Source: Porphyrobacter sp. (lineage in GTDB: Bacteria > Pseudomonadota > Alphaproteobacteria > Sphingomonadales > Sphingomonadaceae). From it: DNA of 64,000 nt. Every line of letters begins with the position of its first letter. The stretch's first letter is position 1. The translations under genes were made by a program, and so were the position numbers. The notes under the pieces were generated by a model that was not told where the DNA came from, made no database searches, and saw nothing but the letters and a program-made list of their open reading frames with translations. Where the stretch lies: contig WGLN01000011.1 in NCBI GenBank assembly GCA_016125555.1, positions 422,960 to 486,959 of the forward strand. The letters run 5' to 3'. This document shows, piece by piece, positions 17,438 to 24,490 of this stretch.

Positions 17438-17754
17438 TGCAGCGCGTGATCGAGGTCGGTCTGCTGCCCGAAGGCGCGCTCGATGCGAGCACCGCCTTCA
17501 TGGCCTTCCACCTCGAGGCGGCGCGCGCGATGCTCGCCGATCCGGATTGCAGCGCGCTCGCGATTGTGCTGCCGCCTGCCGATCACGCGCACCGCGATTG
17601 GCGGCTGGCGCTCGCCCGCGACCTGGCGCGCGAGGCAGCGCCGCGACGGGCCAATGTCGTGGCGGGAGCGCCGGGCGAGGCGCGCGATGCGGTGCTGCGC
17701 TTTTTGGCAGATGCGCCGGGGGTGACAGGTCAGTATCTCCCGTGTCATGAATGA
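17437..17754 (+). CDS. Short Rossmann-like (SDR-related) protein
   Basis: 105 residues with an alternating strand/helix pattern and a segment IVLPPADHAHRDWRLALARD reminiscent of a short-chain dehydrogenase half, but no GxxxGxG cofactor loop and no YxxxK catalytic pair. It looks like a stand-alone piece of a Rossmann fold. It overlaps folB by one base and moaA by 8 bases, so it is translated between a pterin and a molybdopterin gene. Function is unknown; a link to pterin metabolism is only suggested by position. Confidence 0.72.
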   Translation: MQRVIEVGLLPEGALDASTAFMAFHLEAARAMLADPDCSALAIVLPPADHAHRDWRLALARDLAREAAPRRANVVAGAPGEARDAVLRFLADAPGVTGQYLPCHE

Positions 17755-18814
17755 CAACGTGCCGACGCCTGCTCCCCGCAAGCCCGACCTGATCCTGCTG
17801 CGCGATCCGGTCGAGGCCCAGCCGCCGCTGGTCGACGCCTTCCAGCGCCGCATCACCTATCTGCGCCTGTCGGTCACAGACCGCTGCGACCTGAGGTGCT
17901 CCTATTGCATGCCCGAGCGGATGACCTTCCTCCCCAAGAAGGACGTGCTCACGCTCGAGGAGCTCTATGACCTCGCCACCGGCTTCATCGCCCGCGGGGT
18001 CACCAAGATCCGCATAACCGGGGGCGAGCCGCTGGTGCGGCGCGACATCATCGACCTGTTCACGGCGCTGGGGCGCAGGCTCGGGCACGATCTGGCCGAA
18101 CTGACGCTGACCACCAACGGCACGCAGCTGGCGAGCCATGCCGAGGCGCTGGCGAAGGCGGGCGTGCGGCGGGTCAATGTCTCGCTCGACACGCTCGACC
18201 GCGCGAAATTCGCCGCGCTGACCCGCCGCGACAGCCTGGGCCAAGTGCTCGAAGGGATTGCAGCGGCCAAGGCGGCGGGGCTCAAGGTGAAGCTCAACGC
18301 CGTGGCCTTGAAGGGCGTGAACGAGGAGGAACTGCCCGATCTCGTCGCCTGGGGGCATGGGCAGGGCCACGACGTCACGCTGATCGAGGTCATGCCGCTG
18401 GGCGATGTCGAGGAGGAACGGCTCGACCAGTATCTCCCGCTCGACGCCGTGCGGCAGCGGCTCGAGCAACGCTGGACGCTGACCGAGAGCAATTACGCCA
18501 CCGGCGGCCCGTCGCGCTATGTCGACATTGCCGAAACCGGTGGGCGACTGGGCTTCATCACCCCGCACACCAACAATTTCTGCGCCGGATGCAACCGGCT
18601 CAGGGTGACGGCCACGGGCCAGCTCTATCCCTGCCTCGGCGGGGGTGAGCGGGTCGACCTGCGCGCGGCGCTGCGCTCGGACGCGCCCGAGGCGAACCTC
18701 GCCGCCGCGCTCGACGAGGCGCTCAGGATCAAGCCCGAGAAGCACCACTTCCGCATGGACGCCCGCGGCGCGGCTCCGGCGCTGGCGCGGCACATGTCGA
18801 TGACGGGGGGCTAG
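17747..18814 (+). CDS. moaA: GTP 3',8-cyclase
   Basis: 355-residue radical-SAM enzyme for the first step of molybdenum cofactor synthesis. The N-terminal cluster motif CDLRCSYC gives Cys47, Cys51 and Cys54, and the second [4Fe-4S] motif FCAGCNRLRVTATGQLYPC lies near residue 280. The protein ends in the Gly-Gly needed for catalysis in this family. It overlaps the preceding small gene by 8 bases. The moaD and moaE genes follow, but only after a 107-bp palindromic repeat. Confidence 0.97.
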   Translation: MNDNVPTPAPRKPDLILLRDPVEAQPPLVDAFQRRITYLRLSVTDRCDLRCSYCMPERMTFLPKKDVLTLEELYDLATGFIARGVTKIRITGGEPLVRRDIIDLFTALGRRLGHDLAELTLTTNGTQLASHAEALAKAGVRRVNVSLDTLDRAKFAALTRRDSLGQVLEGIAAAKAAGLKVKLNAVALKGVNEEELPDLVAWGHGQGHDVTLIEVMPLGDVEEERLDQYLPLDAVRQRLEQRWTLTESNYATGGPSRYVDIAETGGRLGFITPHTNNFCAGCNRLRVTATGQLYPCLGGGERVDLRAALRSDAPEANLAAALDEALRIKPEKHHFRMDARGAAPALARHMSMTGG

Positions 18815-18822
18815 GCCCATGC

Positions 18823-18929
18823 CTCGTCATTGCGAGCGTAGCGAAGCAATGCATGGGCTGGATGTCGCGTCCGGGCGCTTGGGCAGGTCATGGATTGCCG
18901 CGTCGCCTTCGGCTCCTCGCAATGACGAG
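18823..18929. repeat. 107-bp interspersed element with 14-bp terminal inverted repeats, between moaA and moaD
   Basis: CTCGTCATTGCGAG (18823-18836) is an exact inverted match to CTCGCAATGACGAG (18916-18929). Inside the ends lie further inverted parts (AGCGAAGCAAT against ATTGCCGCGTCGCCTTCGGCT, imperfect), so the whole element should fold into a long hairpin. The GTCATTGCGAGC...GCTCCTCGCAATGACG ends are familiar from dispersed palindromic repeats in many alphaproteobacteria. It contains no ORF and fills nearly all of the moaA-moaD gap. Confidence 0.85.
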
Positions 18930-18940
18930 ATTGGCGAAGT

Positions 18941-19201
18941 ATGATCCGTATCGTCTATCTCGGAAAGCTTGCCGACGTAGCTGGCAAATCGGAAAGCCAG
19001 TTCGTCTCGAGTTCGGGCGATCTCGATTGGCCGGACATTCTTGCCTTGCTGGACGATCATGTCCGCGAGGGGCTTGCTGATGCTGTGCGTGACGAGCGTG
19101 TAAAGGTCGCGCTCAATGGTCAGGTGCTGAGTGACCGCGAAGGGCTTGTCGCGCGCGACGGCGACGAGATCGCGCTGCTCCCGCCTGTCTCCGGGGGCTG
19201 A
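18941..19201 (+). CDS. moaD: Molybdopterin synthase sulfur carrier subunit
   Basis: 86-residue ubiquitin-like protein whose C-terminal Gly-Gly (in PPVSGG) is thiocarboxylated and donates sulfur to precursor Z. The pattern VKVALNGQVLSDREGLVARDGDEIALLPPVSGG (split: VKVALNGQ, and DGDEIALLPPVSGG) is the family's end region. Length is typical. It starts 11 bases after the palindromic repeat and is followed by moaE after 4 bases, the usual pairing of the two synthase subunits. Confidence 0.93.
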   Translation: MIRIVYLGKLADVAGKSESQFVSSSGDLDWPDILALLDDHVREGLADAVRDERVKVALNGQVLSDREGLVARDGDEIALLPPVSGG

Positions 19202-19205
19202 CGCC

Positions 19206-19646
19206 ATGCGCGACATCCGCCTGCTTGATGCGCCCTTCGATCCCAATGCCGCGATCGACGCCTTGGCCATGGCCTCGCCCGATATCGGCGGAATCGCCAG
19301 CTTCGTGGGCAAGGTGCGGCTGACCGGCGGGGTTGAGGCGCTCGAGCTGACCCATTACGAACCGCTGACCCTCCCGGGAATGCATGAACTGGCCGATCGC
19401 GCCTTTGGACGCTTCGACCTGATCGGCCTTCTGATGGTCCACCGCGTCGGGGTGATGCGTCCGGGCGAGCCGATCGTCTGCGTCTCGGCTGCCGCGCTCC
19501 ACCGCCGCGATGCGTTGGGCGCAGTCGATTTCTGCATGGACCACCTCAAAAGCGCCGCGTGGTTCTGGAAACGCGAGAAGCGCGCCGGGCAATGGCACTG
19601 GATCGAGCCGCGTGAGCAGGATCACGCCGATCTCGCCCGCTGGTAG
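19206..19646 (+). CDS. moaE: Molybdopterin synthase catalytic subunit
   Basis: 146 residues. It forms the molybdopterin synthase tetramer with MoaD and converts precursor Z to molybdopterin. Marks include IASFVGKVR near residue 30, LTHYEPL, HRVGVMRPGEPIVCVSAAALHR (split HRVGVMRPGE and VSAAALHR), and the catalytic lysine segment DHLKSAAWFWKRE near 118-130. I used the ATG at 19206, 4 bases after moaD. No terminator is evident; an FNR box for the next gene starts 8 bases after the stop. Confidence 0.95.
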   Translation: MRDIRLLDAPFDPNAAIDALAMASPDIGGIASFVGKVRLTGGVEALELTHYEPLTLPGMHELADRAFGRFDLIGLLMVHRVGVMRPGEPIVCVSAAALHRRDALGAVDFCMDHLKSAAWFWKREKRAGQWHWIEPREQDHADLARW

Positions 19647-19653
19647 GGCGCAT

Positions 19654-19693
19654 TTGATCCCCGTCAAAGCACCGGGGCGCGGGCGCGGATAAT
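19654..19693 (+). promoter_or_regulatory. FNR box with candidate -10
   Basis: TTGAT-CCCC-GTCAA at 19654-19667 matches the FNR/FixK consensus TTGATN4(A/G)TCAA in all fixed positions. A candidate -10, GATAAT, lies at 19688-19693. A start point near 19700 would place the box centre near -40, close to the -41.5 spacing of class II FNR-activated promoters. A strong AAGGAGG ribosome-binding site (19709-19715) follows. The encoded FNR regulator lies 500 bp away. Confidence 0.8.
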
Positions 19694-19722
19694 CCTCTTT
19701 CCAACATCAAGGAGGATCACCC

Positions 19723-20160
19723 ATGAGCCACATCGTCCACGAACGCATTGCCCGCGGCGACGCGCGCATCGTCGAAGCGCCGGTCGCCGCGCCGGTGCGC
19801 CACCAGGTCGAGATCGATCGCAATTTCGGCCTGCCGACGCCGCTCTATGCCGCCACGATCGGCTGCTATCTCGCCTTTCTGGCGATCGTCGGCACCGCCT
19901 TCGCCAACCCGGTGCTGCTGATCCCGATGGTGATCTTCGCGCTGTTCATCGTCGCCGCCTTCGGGGTGCCGGCGGTGTGGACCCGGCTCGCAGGCAACAC
20001 CTCGCAAGCCCAGACGCTCGGCGAGTTCGAAATCCGCGGCGTGATGACCCACACCGGCCGCCTCGCCCCGCGCGATGCGACCGTGCAGGTGCTGATCCTG
20101 CCGGTGCTGCTGGTGTGCTGGGGAATCGCCGTGGCGGTGATCGCCGCGATCGTCGCCTGA
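19723..20160 (+). CDS. Membrane protein of unknown function under an FNR box
   Basis: 145 residues. A hydrophilic N-terminal part of about 35 residues is followed by two adjacent transmembrane helices (about 42-62 and 64-86), a polar stretch containing LAGNTSQAQTLGEFEIRG, and a last helix (about 122-143). I do not recognise a family. Its upstream region has an FNR box, a possible -10 and a strong AAGGAGG ribosome-binding site, so it is probably made when oxygen falls. It converges on the fnr gene, with a strong hairpin between them. Confidence 0.85.
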   Translation: MSHIVHERIARGDARIVEAPVAAPVRHQVEIDRNFGLPTPLYAATIGCYLAFLAIVGTAFANPVLLIPMVIFALFIVAAFGVPAVWTRLAGNTSQAQTLGEFEIRGVMTHTGRLAPRDATVQVLILPVLLVCWGIAVAVIAAIVA

Positions 20161-20180
20161 GCGCAGGCGCCCTATCGACA

Positions 20181-20224
20181 CGCTCCCCGCGGAGCGGCGG
20201 CCCCTCTCCCTCGGCCGCCGCTCC
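20181..20224. terminator. Hairpin between convergent FNR-box gene and fnr
   Basis: GGAGCGGCGGCC (20191-20202) pairs perfectly with GGCCGCCGCTCC (20213-20224), 10-base loop. The left arm can instead pair with CGCTCC just before it (20181-20186), giving two mutually exclusive hairpins. There is no long U-tract on either strand. The position between convergent genes suggests a bidirectional transcription end. Confidence 0.6.
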
Positions 20225-20230
20225 GTTCTG

Positions 20231-20920
20231 CTACCTGCCGGAAATGTCGTGCAGCAGTTCGGGATCGCGGATGATGATTCCGCGCTTGCCGTCGCGCCGG
20301 ATCGCGCCGGTGTCCTCGAGTTCGCCGAGCTTGCGGCTGACCGTCTCGATTGTGAGGCCGAGCATGTTGGCGATCTCGCCGCGGGTCAGTGGCAGATCGA
20401 AGCGCTGGGCGAGGTGGCAGGAGGAATCGCTCGCCGCGGCGGCGAAATCGTGCAGCAGCGCGGCGAGACGGGCCTCTGCACTGGCGTGGCCGGTCAGTTC
20501 GAGCAGGGTGCGGGTCGCCAGCAAATCGGCCTGGCTGCGGCGCAACAGCGCGCGGGCGAGGGCGGGGTAATCCTCGATCGCCCGCTCGATGTCGGCCTTG
20601 GCGAAGGTGCACAGCCGGCTGTCGGTCAGCGCCACCACGTCGTGATGGGCGAAGGGCGCGAACAGCTCACCGATGAAGCCCGCCGGGTGGACCAGCGCGA
20701 GGATCTGCTCGTTGCCGTCGACGTCGATCGCCGAGACCTTGAGCGCGCCGGTGAGCAGCGTGGCGCAGGCTGCGTCCTCGTCGCCCGCGGCGAACAGCAT
20801 CTCGCCGCGCTTCAGCGTGCGCGTGCGCCCGGCGGCGGCCATCGCGTCGCGTTCCTCGGGCGTGAGCACCGCGCAGGCGGCGGTGTCCTTGACCGGACAG
20901 GTGCTGCAGGCGAGGTTCAT
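20231..20920 (-). CDS. fnr: Crp/Fnr-family oxygen-responsive regulator (FNR/FnrL type)
   Basis: 229 residues. Four cysteines suited to an oxygen-labile [4Fe-4S] cluster are present: Cys5, Cys8 and Cys16 at the N-terminus and Cys104 in SRLCTFAK, which aligns with Cys122 of E. coli FNR. A cyclic-nucleotide-type beta-roll and dimer helix follow, then the winged helix with LTRGEIANMLGLTIETVSRK; the E-x2-SR contact residues match FNR specificity for TTGAT half sites. Such a box stands in front of the neighbouring membrane protein. I used the ATG at 20920, which overlaps the upstream lipoprotein gene as ATGA. Confidence 0.93.
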   Translation of the reverse strand: MNLACSTCPVKDTAACAVLTPEERDAMAAAGRTRTLKRGEMLFAAGDEDAACATLLTGALKVSAIDVDGNEQILALVHPAGFIGELFAPFAHHDVVALTDSRLCTFAKADIERAIEDYPALARALLRRSQADLLATRTLLELTGHASAEARLAALLHDFAAAASDSSCHLAQRFDLPLTRGEIANMLGLTIETVSRKLGELEDTGAIRRDGKRGIIIRDPELLHDISGR

Positions 20921-21417
20921 TGTCCCATGTCCTTCCACAGGCGCGCCATTGCCGCGTCCTGCCCATCGACCAGCGCGGCGACGGTTCCGCGCGCGGTCTC
21001 GATGTCCTGTTTCGGCGCGAAGACCGCGGCGCTTTCCGCGACCAGCCGGTCGAGATCGGCCAGTGCCGCGGTGGTTACGCCGCGCTTGGCGGAGAGATCG
21101 GCCATTGCCAGCAGCGCGGCGGCACGGGCATCGCTCTCCACCGGCAGGCCCGCGGCAGCCGCCACAAGCGGGACCGCAAGCGCCCGCTGGCGTGCGAAGG
21201 CGTGGTCGGCCTCGAGCGCCTTCGCCACCAGCAGGCGCAGCGCCTCGGCGTCGGCGAGCGGGCGAGTCGGTTCGGCCGGTGCTGTAGGCGCGGTGCCGGG
21301 CGGCGCGGTCTCGAAGGGGCGCATCGCCAGCGAGGGATAGCGCGCATCGCTTGCCGCGCAGGCGCACAGGCCCGCCATCAGCGGAAGCAGGAGCAGAAAT
21401 TTCCGTCGCACAAGCAT
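20917..21417 (-). CDS. Small putative lipoprotein upstream of fnr
   Basis: 166 residues from the ATG at 21417. The N-terminus is a signal sequence (RRKFLLLLPLMAGLCACAAS) with a possible lipidation cysteine at residue 20, although the LCAC lipobox is unusual. The rest is Ala-rich and helical, with no recognised domain. It overlaps fnr by 4 bases (ATGA), so the two are cotranscribed and probably coupled. The function, and whether it bears on oxygen sensing, are unknown. Confidence 0.7.
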   Translation of the reverse strand: MLVRRKFLLLLPLMAGLCACAASDARYPSLAMRPFETAPPGTAPTAPAEPTRPLADAEALRLLVAKALEADHAFARQRALAVPLVAAAAGLPVESDARAAALLAMADLSAKRGVTTAALADLDRLVAESAAVFAPKQDIETARGTVAALVDGQDAAMARLWKDMGQ

Positions 21418-21506
21418 AGTGACCCCGCATCCCGTTACCACGCGGGGCGCGATAGGCAAAGCGGCGTGACGCGCTGGCGGGCCGTGTTTTTTGCGCGCGG
21501 CGACCG

Positions 21507-21535
21507 TTGACTTGGCGCAGCCTTTCCCCTAACGG
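21507..21535 (+). promoter_or_regulatory. Candidate promoter for rplU-rpmA
   Basis: TTGACT (21507-21512), a 17-base spacer, and TAACGG (21530-21535). The -35 is near consensus and the -10 weaker. Transcription from about 21542 would give a leader of some 100 bases containing two hairpins before rplU. Confidence 0.5.
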
Positions 21536-21548
21536 CACCCATCTTTCC

Positions 21549-21616
21549 GGAGGCGGCATTCGCGCCGCTTCCGCATTGCTGTCCGGTCGGAACGGTGCGC
21601 CGCGCCTCTCCGGACA
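21549..21616 (+). other. Structured 5' leader of rplU: two hairpins
   Basis: Hairpin 1: GGAGGCGGC (21549-21557) with GCCGCTTCC (21564-21572), 9 pairs including one G-T, 6-base loop. Hairpin 2: TGTCCGG (21580-21586) with CCGGACA (21610-21616), with further weak pairing inside. They fill most of the leader before the rplU start. Ribosomal-protein leaders are often autoregulatory, so this is a candidate L21 leader; I do not know a described element with this sequence. Confidence 0.5.
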
Positions 21617-21642
21617 CAGCTTAGACACGAGAGTATAAAGCC

Positions 21643-22020
21643 ATGTTCGCTGTTGTGCGCACGGGCGGCAAGCAATATCGGGTTGCCGCCGGAGACAAGA
21701 TTGCCGTTGAAAAGCTCGCGGGCGAAGCCGGCGACACGATCACGCTGGGCGATGTCCTGCTGGCCGGTGAGGGCGACAGCCTCGCCGATGCCGCCAAGGT
21801 GACCGTCTCGGCCGAGATCATCGCCCAGGCCAAGAGCGAGAAGGTGATCGTCTTCAAGAAGCGTCGCCGCCACAACTATCGCCGCAAGAACGGCCATCGC
21901 CAGCAGATGACCCTGCTGCGCATCACCGCCGTGGGCGAAGGCAAGCCGGCTGCCAAGAAGGCCGCCGCCAAGAAGACCAAGAGCGAAGCGCCGGCCGAAG
22001 CCGCCGCCACCGCCGAATAA
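21643..22020 (+). CDS. rplU: 50S ribosomal protein L21
   Basis: 125 residues. The N-terminal [18 protein letters not shown] and the [16 protein letters not shown] segment near residues 72-87 are L21 signatures. The core of about 103 residues is followed by a Lys/Ala/Glu-rich tail ([19 protein letters not shown]), an extension common in alphaproteobacteria. It is the first gene of the rplU-rpmA unit and has a two-hairpin leader and a weak ribosome-binding site. Confidence 0.98.
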   Translation: MFAVVRTGGKQYRVAAGDKIAVEKLAGEAGDTITLGDVLLAGEGDSLADAAKVTVSAEIIAQAKSEKVIVFKKRRRHNYRRKNGHRQQMTLLRITAVGEGKPAAKKAAAKKTKSEAPAEAAATAE

Positions 22021-22035
22021 GGAGGCCCGGGAACC

Positions 22036-22305
22036 ATGGCACACAAGAAAGCAGGCGGTTCGTCGCGCAATGGTCGCGATTCGGCCGGTCGTCGTCTCGG
22101 CGTGAAGAAGTTCGGCGGTCAGGAAGTGATCGGCGGCAACATCATCATTCGCCAGCGCGGCACCAAGGTCTATCCGGGCGTGAACGTCGGGATGGGCAAG
22201 GATCACACCCTTTATGCGCTCGACGCGGGCGTGGTGCGATTCCATTCGGGCAAGCTCGGCCGCAAATACGTGTCGGTAGACGCGATGGCCGAAGCCGCCG
22301 AATAG
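22036..22305 (+). CDS. rpmA: 50S ribosomal protein L27
   Basis: 89 residues. The N-terminus [20 protein letters not shown] places the conserved AHKKAGGS tail, which reaches the peptidyl-transferase centre, directly after the initiator Met, so no processed extension is present. The body [20 protein letters not shown] matches L27. A GGAGG ribosome-binding site lies in the 15-base gap after rplU. A run of three hairpins ending in a strong terminator follows the stop. Confidence 0.98.
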   Translation: MAHKKAGGSSRNGRDSAGRRLGVKKFGGQEVIGGNIIIRQRGTKVYPGVNVGMGKDHTLYALDAGVVRFHSGKLGRKYVSVDAMAEAAE

Positions 22306-22306
22306 T

Positions 22307-22365
22307 CGGACGATTCGCTGAAGGGATCGTCCGCAAGGATGGTCCCGGCAGGTGCAAGACCTGCC
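22307..22365 (+). ncRNA. Two hairpins in the rpmA 3' region, possible 3'-UTR-derived small RNA
   Basis: Stem 1: CGGACGAT (22307-22314) with ATCGTCCG (22326-22333). Stem 2: GGCAGGT (22347-22353) with ACCTGCC (22359-22365), 5-base loop GCAAG. Both are perfect and are followed by the terminator hairpin at 22371-22420. Three consecutive stems over 114 bases are more than termination needs, so a small RNA released from the message is possible. This is not proven by sequence alone. Confidence 0.35.
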
Positions 22366-22370
22366 TTCAG

Positions 22371-22420
22371 AGGGAGACGGGACTGTCCTCGAGTGATCGA
22401 GGGAGTCCGTCTCCCTTTTT
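22371..22420 (+). terminator. Strong Rho-independent terminator after rpmA
   Basis: AGGGAGACGG (22371-22380) pairs with CCGTCTCCCT (22407-22416); after one bulged G, ACT pairs with AGT. An inner stem CCTCGA/TCGAGG with a GTGA loop (22387-22402) extends it. Five Ts (22416-22420) end the structure. Confidence 0.92.
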
Positions 22421-22525
22421 GCACGCTCCCTCGTAAACCTGCGGAATCACAAAGTTTCGCGGCCATGAAATTGTCATGCGTCAGCCTTAGGGGCGGCGCA
22501 GGGCGAGGAAGGGAGTGATTTTTCC

Positions 22526-23068
22526 GTGTTCCATCGCAGTCACAGATTGCTGCTCCGGCCGATCTGGCCCGAGGACTGGCAGGCGCTGCTGGCGGGGATC
22601 GCCGACGAGGGGGTGGTGAAGAACCTCGCAAGCGCCCCGTGGCCCTATCGCGAAAGCGACGCGCGCGACTTCGCCGCGCTGCCGGTCGCACCGCGCTTTC
22701 CGCGTTTCCTGATCACCCGTGCGCGCGATGCGCAGGCGGTCGGCTGTATCGGGATCGGACCGATGGAGGGCGGCACGGGCGCTCCCGAACTGGGCTATTG
22801 GATCGCGCGTCCCTATTGGGGGCAGGGCCTCGCCACGGAGGCCGGGGCGGCGGTGTGCGCAATCGCCGCCGCGCTCGGCCACCGCGAACTGGTCGCCTCG
22901 CACTTTCTCGACAACCCGGCGTCGGGCCGAGTGCTGAGGAAGCTCGGCTTCGAGCCCACGGGCCGCGTCGAGGAGCGTTTCTCCTGCGGGCGCGGCAGCG
23001 CGGTGCAAGCGGCGCAATACCGGCGCATCCTGACGGGCGAGGGCGGCGAGCACCAGCGCGCCGCCTGA
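22526..23068 (+). CDS. GNAT-family N-acetyltransferase (RimJ-like)
   Basis: 180 residues with a GTG start, preceded by a purine-rich AGGAAGGGAG. The N-terminus FHRSHRLLLRPIWPEDW is the usual start of RimJ/RimL-type GNATs. The acetyl-CoA loop is in ELGYWIARPYWGQGLATEAG (about residues 88-107), and NPASGRVLRKLGFEPTG follows near 130. The substrate could be a protein N-terminus or a small amine. A GNAT gene often lies just after rpmA in alphaproteobacteria, before obgE; obgE is not here. Confidence 0.88.
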   Translation: MFHRSHRLLLRPIWPEDWQALLAGIADEGVVKNLASAPWPYRESDARDFAALPVAPRFPRFLITRARDAQAVGCIGIGPMEGGTGAPELGYWIARPYWGQGLATEAGAAVCAIAAALGHRELVASHFLDNPASGRVLRKLGFEPTGRVEERFSCGRGSAVQAAQYRRILTGEGGEHQRAA

Positions 23069-23124
23069 CCTGGGTGGCCCCGCGCCTTGTCGCGTGGGGA
23101 AAAAGCGTTTAACCGCGGGCGCCT

Positions 23125-23721
23125 ATGGCCAGTCGCAAGAGGTTGACCCCGGAGGAATCGCGCAGCTCCGCGCTCGCCGCGGCGCGTGCGCTGCTGATCG
23201 AGGCGGGGCCGCAATCGGTCACTCTCAAGGCGGTCGCAGGGCGGATTGGGCGCACCCATGCCAATCTGCTGCATCATTTCGGCTCGGCCTCGGGCCTCCA
23301 GAAGGCGCTCGCGGAACACCTTGCGCGCTCGGTCTGCGAGACGATCATCGAGGCGGTCCGCGCCAGCCGCGCCGGGCTGGGCCAGCCGCGCGAGGTGGTC
23401 GATCTCGCCTTCGACGCCTTCGATCGCGAGGGGGCCGGTGCGCTCACCAGCTGGATGCTGCTCACCGGCAACGAGGACGCGCTCGATCCGATCATCGCGG
23501 TGATCCACGAGCTCGTCGACGAGCTGGCCCCCGGGGAGGCGGACCATGTCTCCGGCGCGCAGACCATCCACCGCGACACACTGAGCCTGGTGCTGATGGC
23601 GCTCGGCGATGCGCTGATCGGCGGGGCGCTGGCGAAGTCGCTCGGCCTGCCGCGCGACGCTGCGCGCGACCGGGCGACGGCGATGCTCGAAGCGAGCCTC
23701 GCGCTTCACGAAAAGGGTTAG
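23125..23721 (+). CDS. TetR-family transcriptional regulator
   Basis: 198 residues. The N-terminal helix-turn-helix (AARALLIEAGPQSVTLKAVAGRIGRTHANLLHHFGS, about 20-55) is of TetR type; the recognition helix is followed by the characteristic HHFGS turn. The C-terminal all-helical half should bind a ligand that cannot be predicted. There is no adjacent divergent gene it obviously controls. The stop shares a TTAG with the stop of the convergent ygfZ gene. Confidence 0.88.
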   Translation: MASRKRLTPEESRSSALAAARALLIEAGPQSVTLKAVAGRIGRTHANLLHHFGSASGLQKALAEHLARSVCETIIEAVRASRAGLGQPREVVDLAFDAFDREGAGALTSWMLLTGNEDALDPIIAVIHELVDELAPGEADHVSGAQTIHRDTLSLVLMALGDALIGGALAKSLGLPRDAARDRATAMLEASLALHEKG

Positions 23722-24452
23722 GTTTCGCGCTCCTGCACCGCGGGCCGCTGCCAGTCGGGCAGGGTCGCGGCATCGAGATTCTCGACGCGCAGGTGATCGA
23801 CCGCGAGGCCGAGTGGGGGATAGGCTGCGGTGCGGCGTTTCTCCTCCGAGTCCGCGAGCGGCACCACCACCAGCCGCCGGTTGACCTTCTGCCGCCAGTT
23901 CATCCGCGCGGTGTTCTCCTGCCCGACGTAGCAGCCCTTGGTGAAGCTGACGCCGTTCAGTTCGACAGCATTGGTCTCCAGCCACAGGATGTCGCCCATC
24001 TCGCCGCGTCCCTCCGGCACGCCGAGCGCAAGGCGGTGGGCCAGCCACGCCGCGTCGGCGGTGCCGCCTTCCGGCGCGCCCAGCCAGCGCCACCCCAGCG
24101 CGGCGAGCCGCGGGTCCGGAACGGCGCCGGGATGGCCCTCGCGGCTCCAATGGACGGCAAGGCCGTCCTCGCGGCCAATCGCGATCCTGCGGCGCAGGCG
24201 GTAGAGCGTCAGGCGTTTGGCGAGCTCATCGGCAAGCTCGGCTTCGCAATCGAGCAGCAGGTCCTCCCCGTCGGCCCACACCAGAAAGTCGAACATGTGC
24301 TTGCCCTGCGCCGAAAGGAGCGCGGCATAGCAGGGCAGCGGGCCTTTCACGTCATTGGTGACGAGACCCTGCAGGAAGGCGGCGACATTCTCGCCCGCGT
24401 CGAGGGGGGAGAGGCGGATCAGGGCGCGAGTGGTCAATCGGGTTGCAACCAT
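23718..24452 (-). CDS. ygfZ: YgfZ/CAF17-type folate-binding Fe-S cluster assembly protein
   Basis: 244 residues. The family signature KGCYVGQE is present near residue 170 and includes the conserved cysteine, and the N-terminal GLVTNDV and AALLSAQGKHMFDFLVW segments are typical of the GcvT-like fold. YgfZ helps make or repair certain [4Fe-4S] enzymes with folate. It is divergent from pyrC with 38 bases between the starts, and convergent with the TetR gene, with overlapping stops. Confidence 0.92.
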   Translation of the reverse strand: MVATRLTTRALIRLSPLDAGENVAAFLQGLVTNDVKGPLPCYAALLSAQGKHMFDFLVWADGEDLLLDCEAELADELAKRLTLYRLRRRIAIGREDGLAVHWSREGHPGAVPDPRLAALGWRWLGAPEGGTADAAWLAHRLALGVPEGRGEMGDILWLETNAVELNGVSFTKGCYVGQENTARMNWRQKVNRRLVVVPLADSEEKRRTAAYPPLGLAVDHLRVENLDAATLPDWQRPAVQERET

Positions 24453-24490
24453 GCGTGACAGATAGGCATGGGCCTCGCTAAGGGGAAGCC

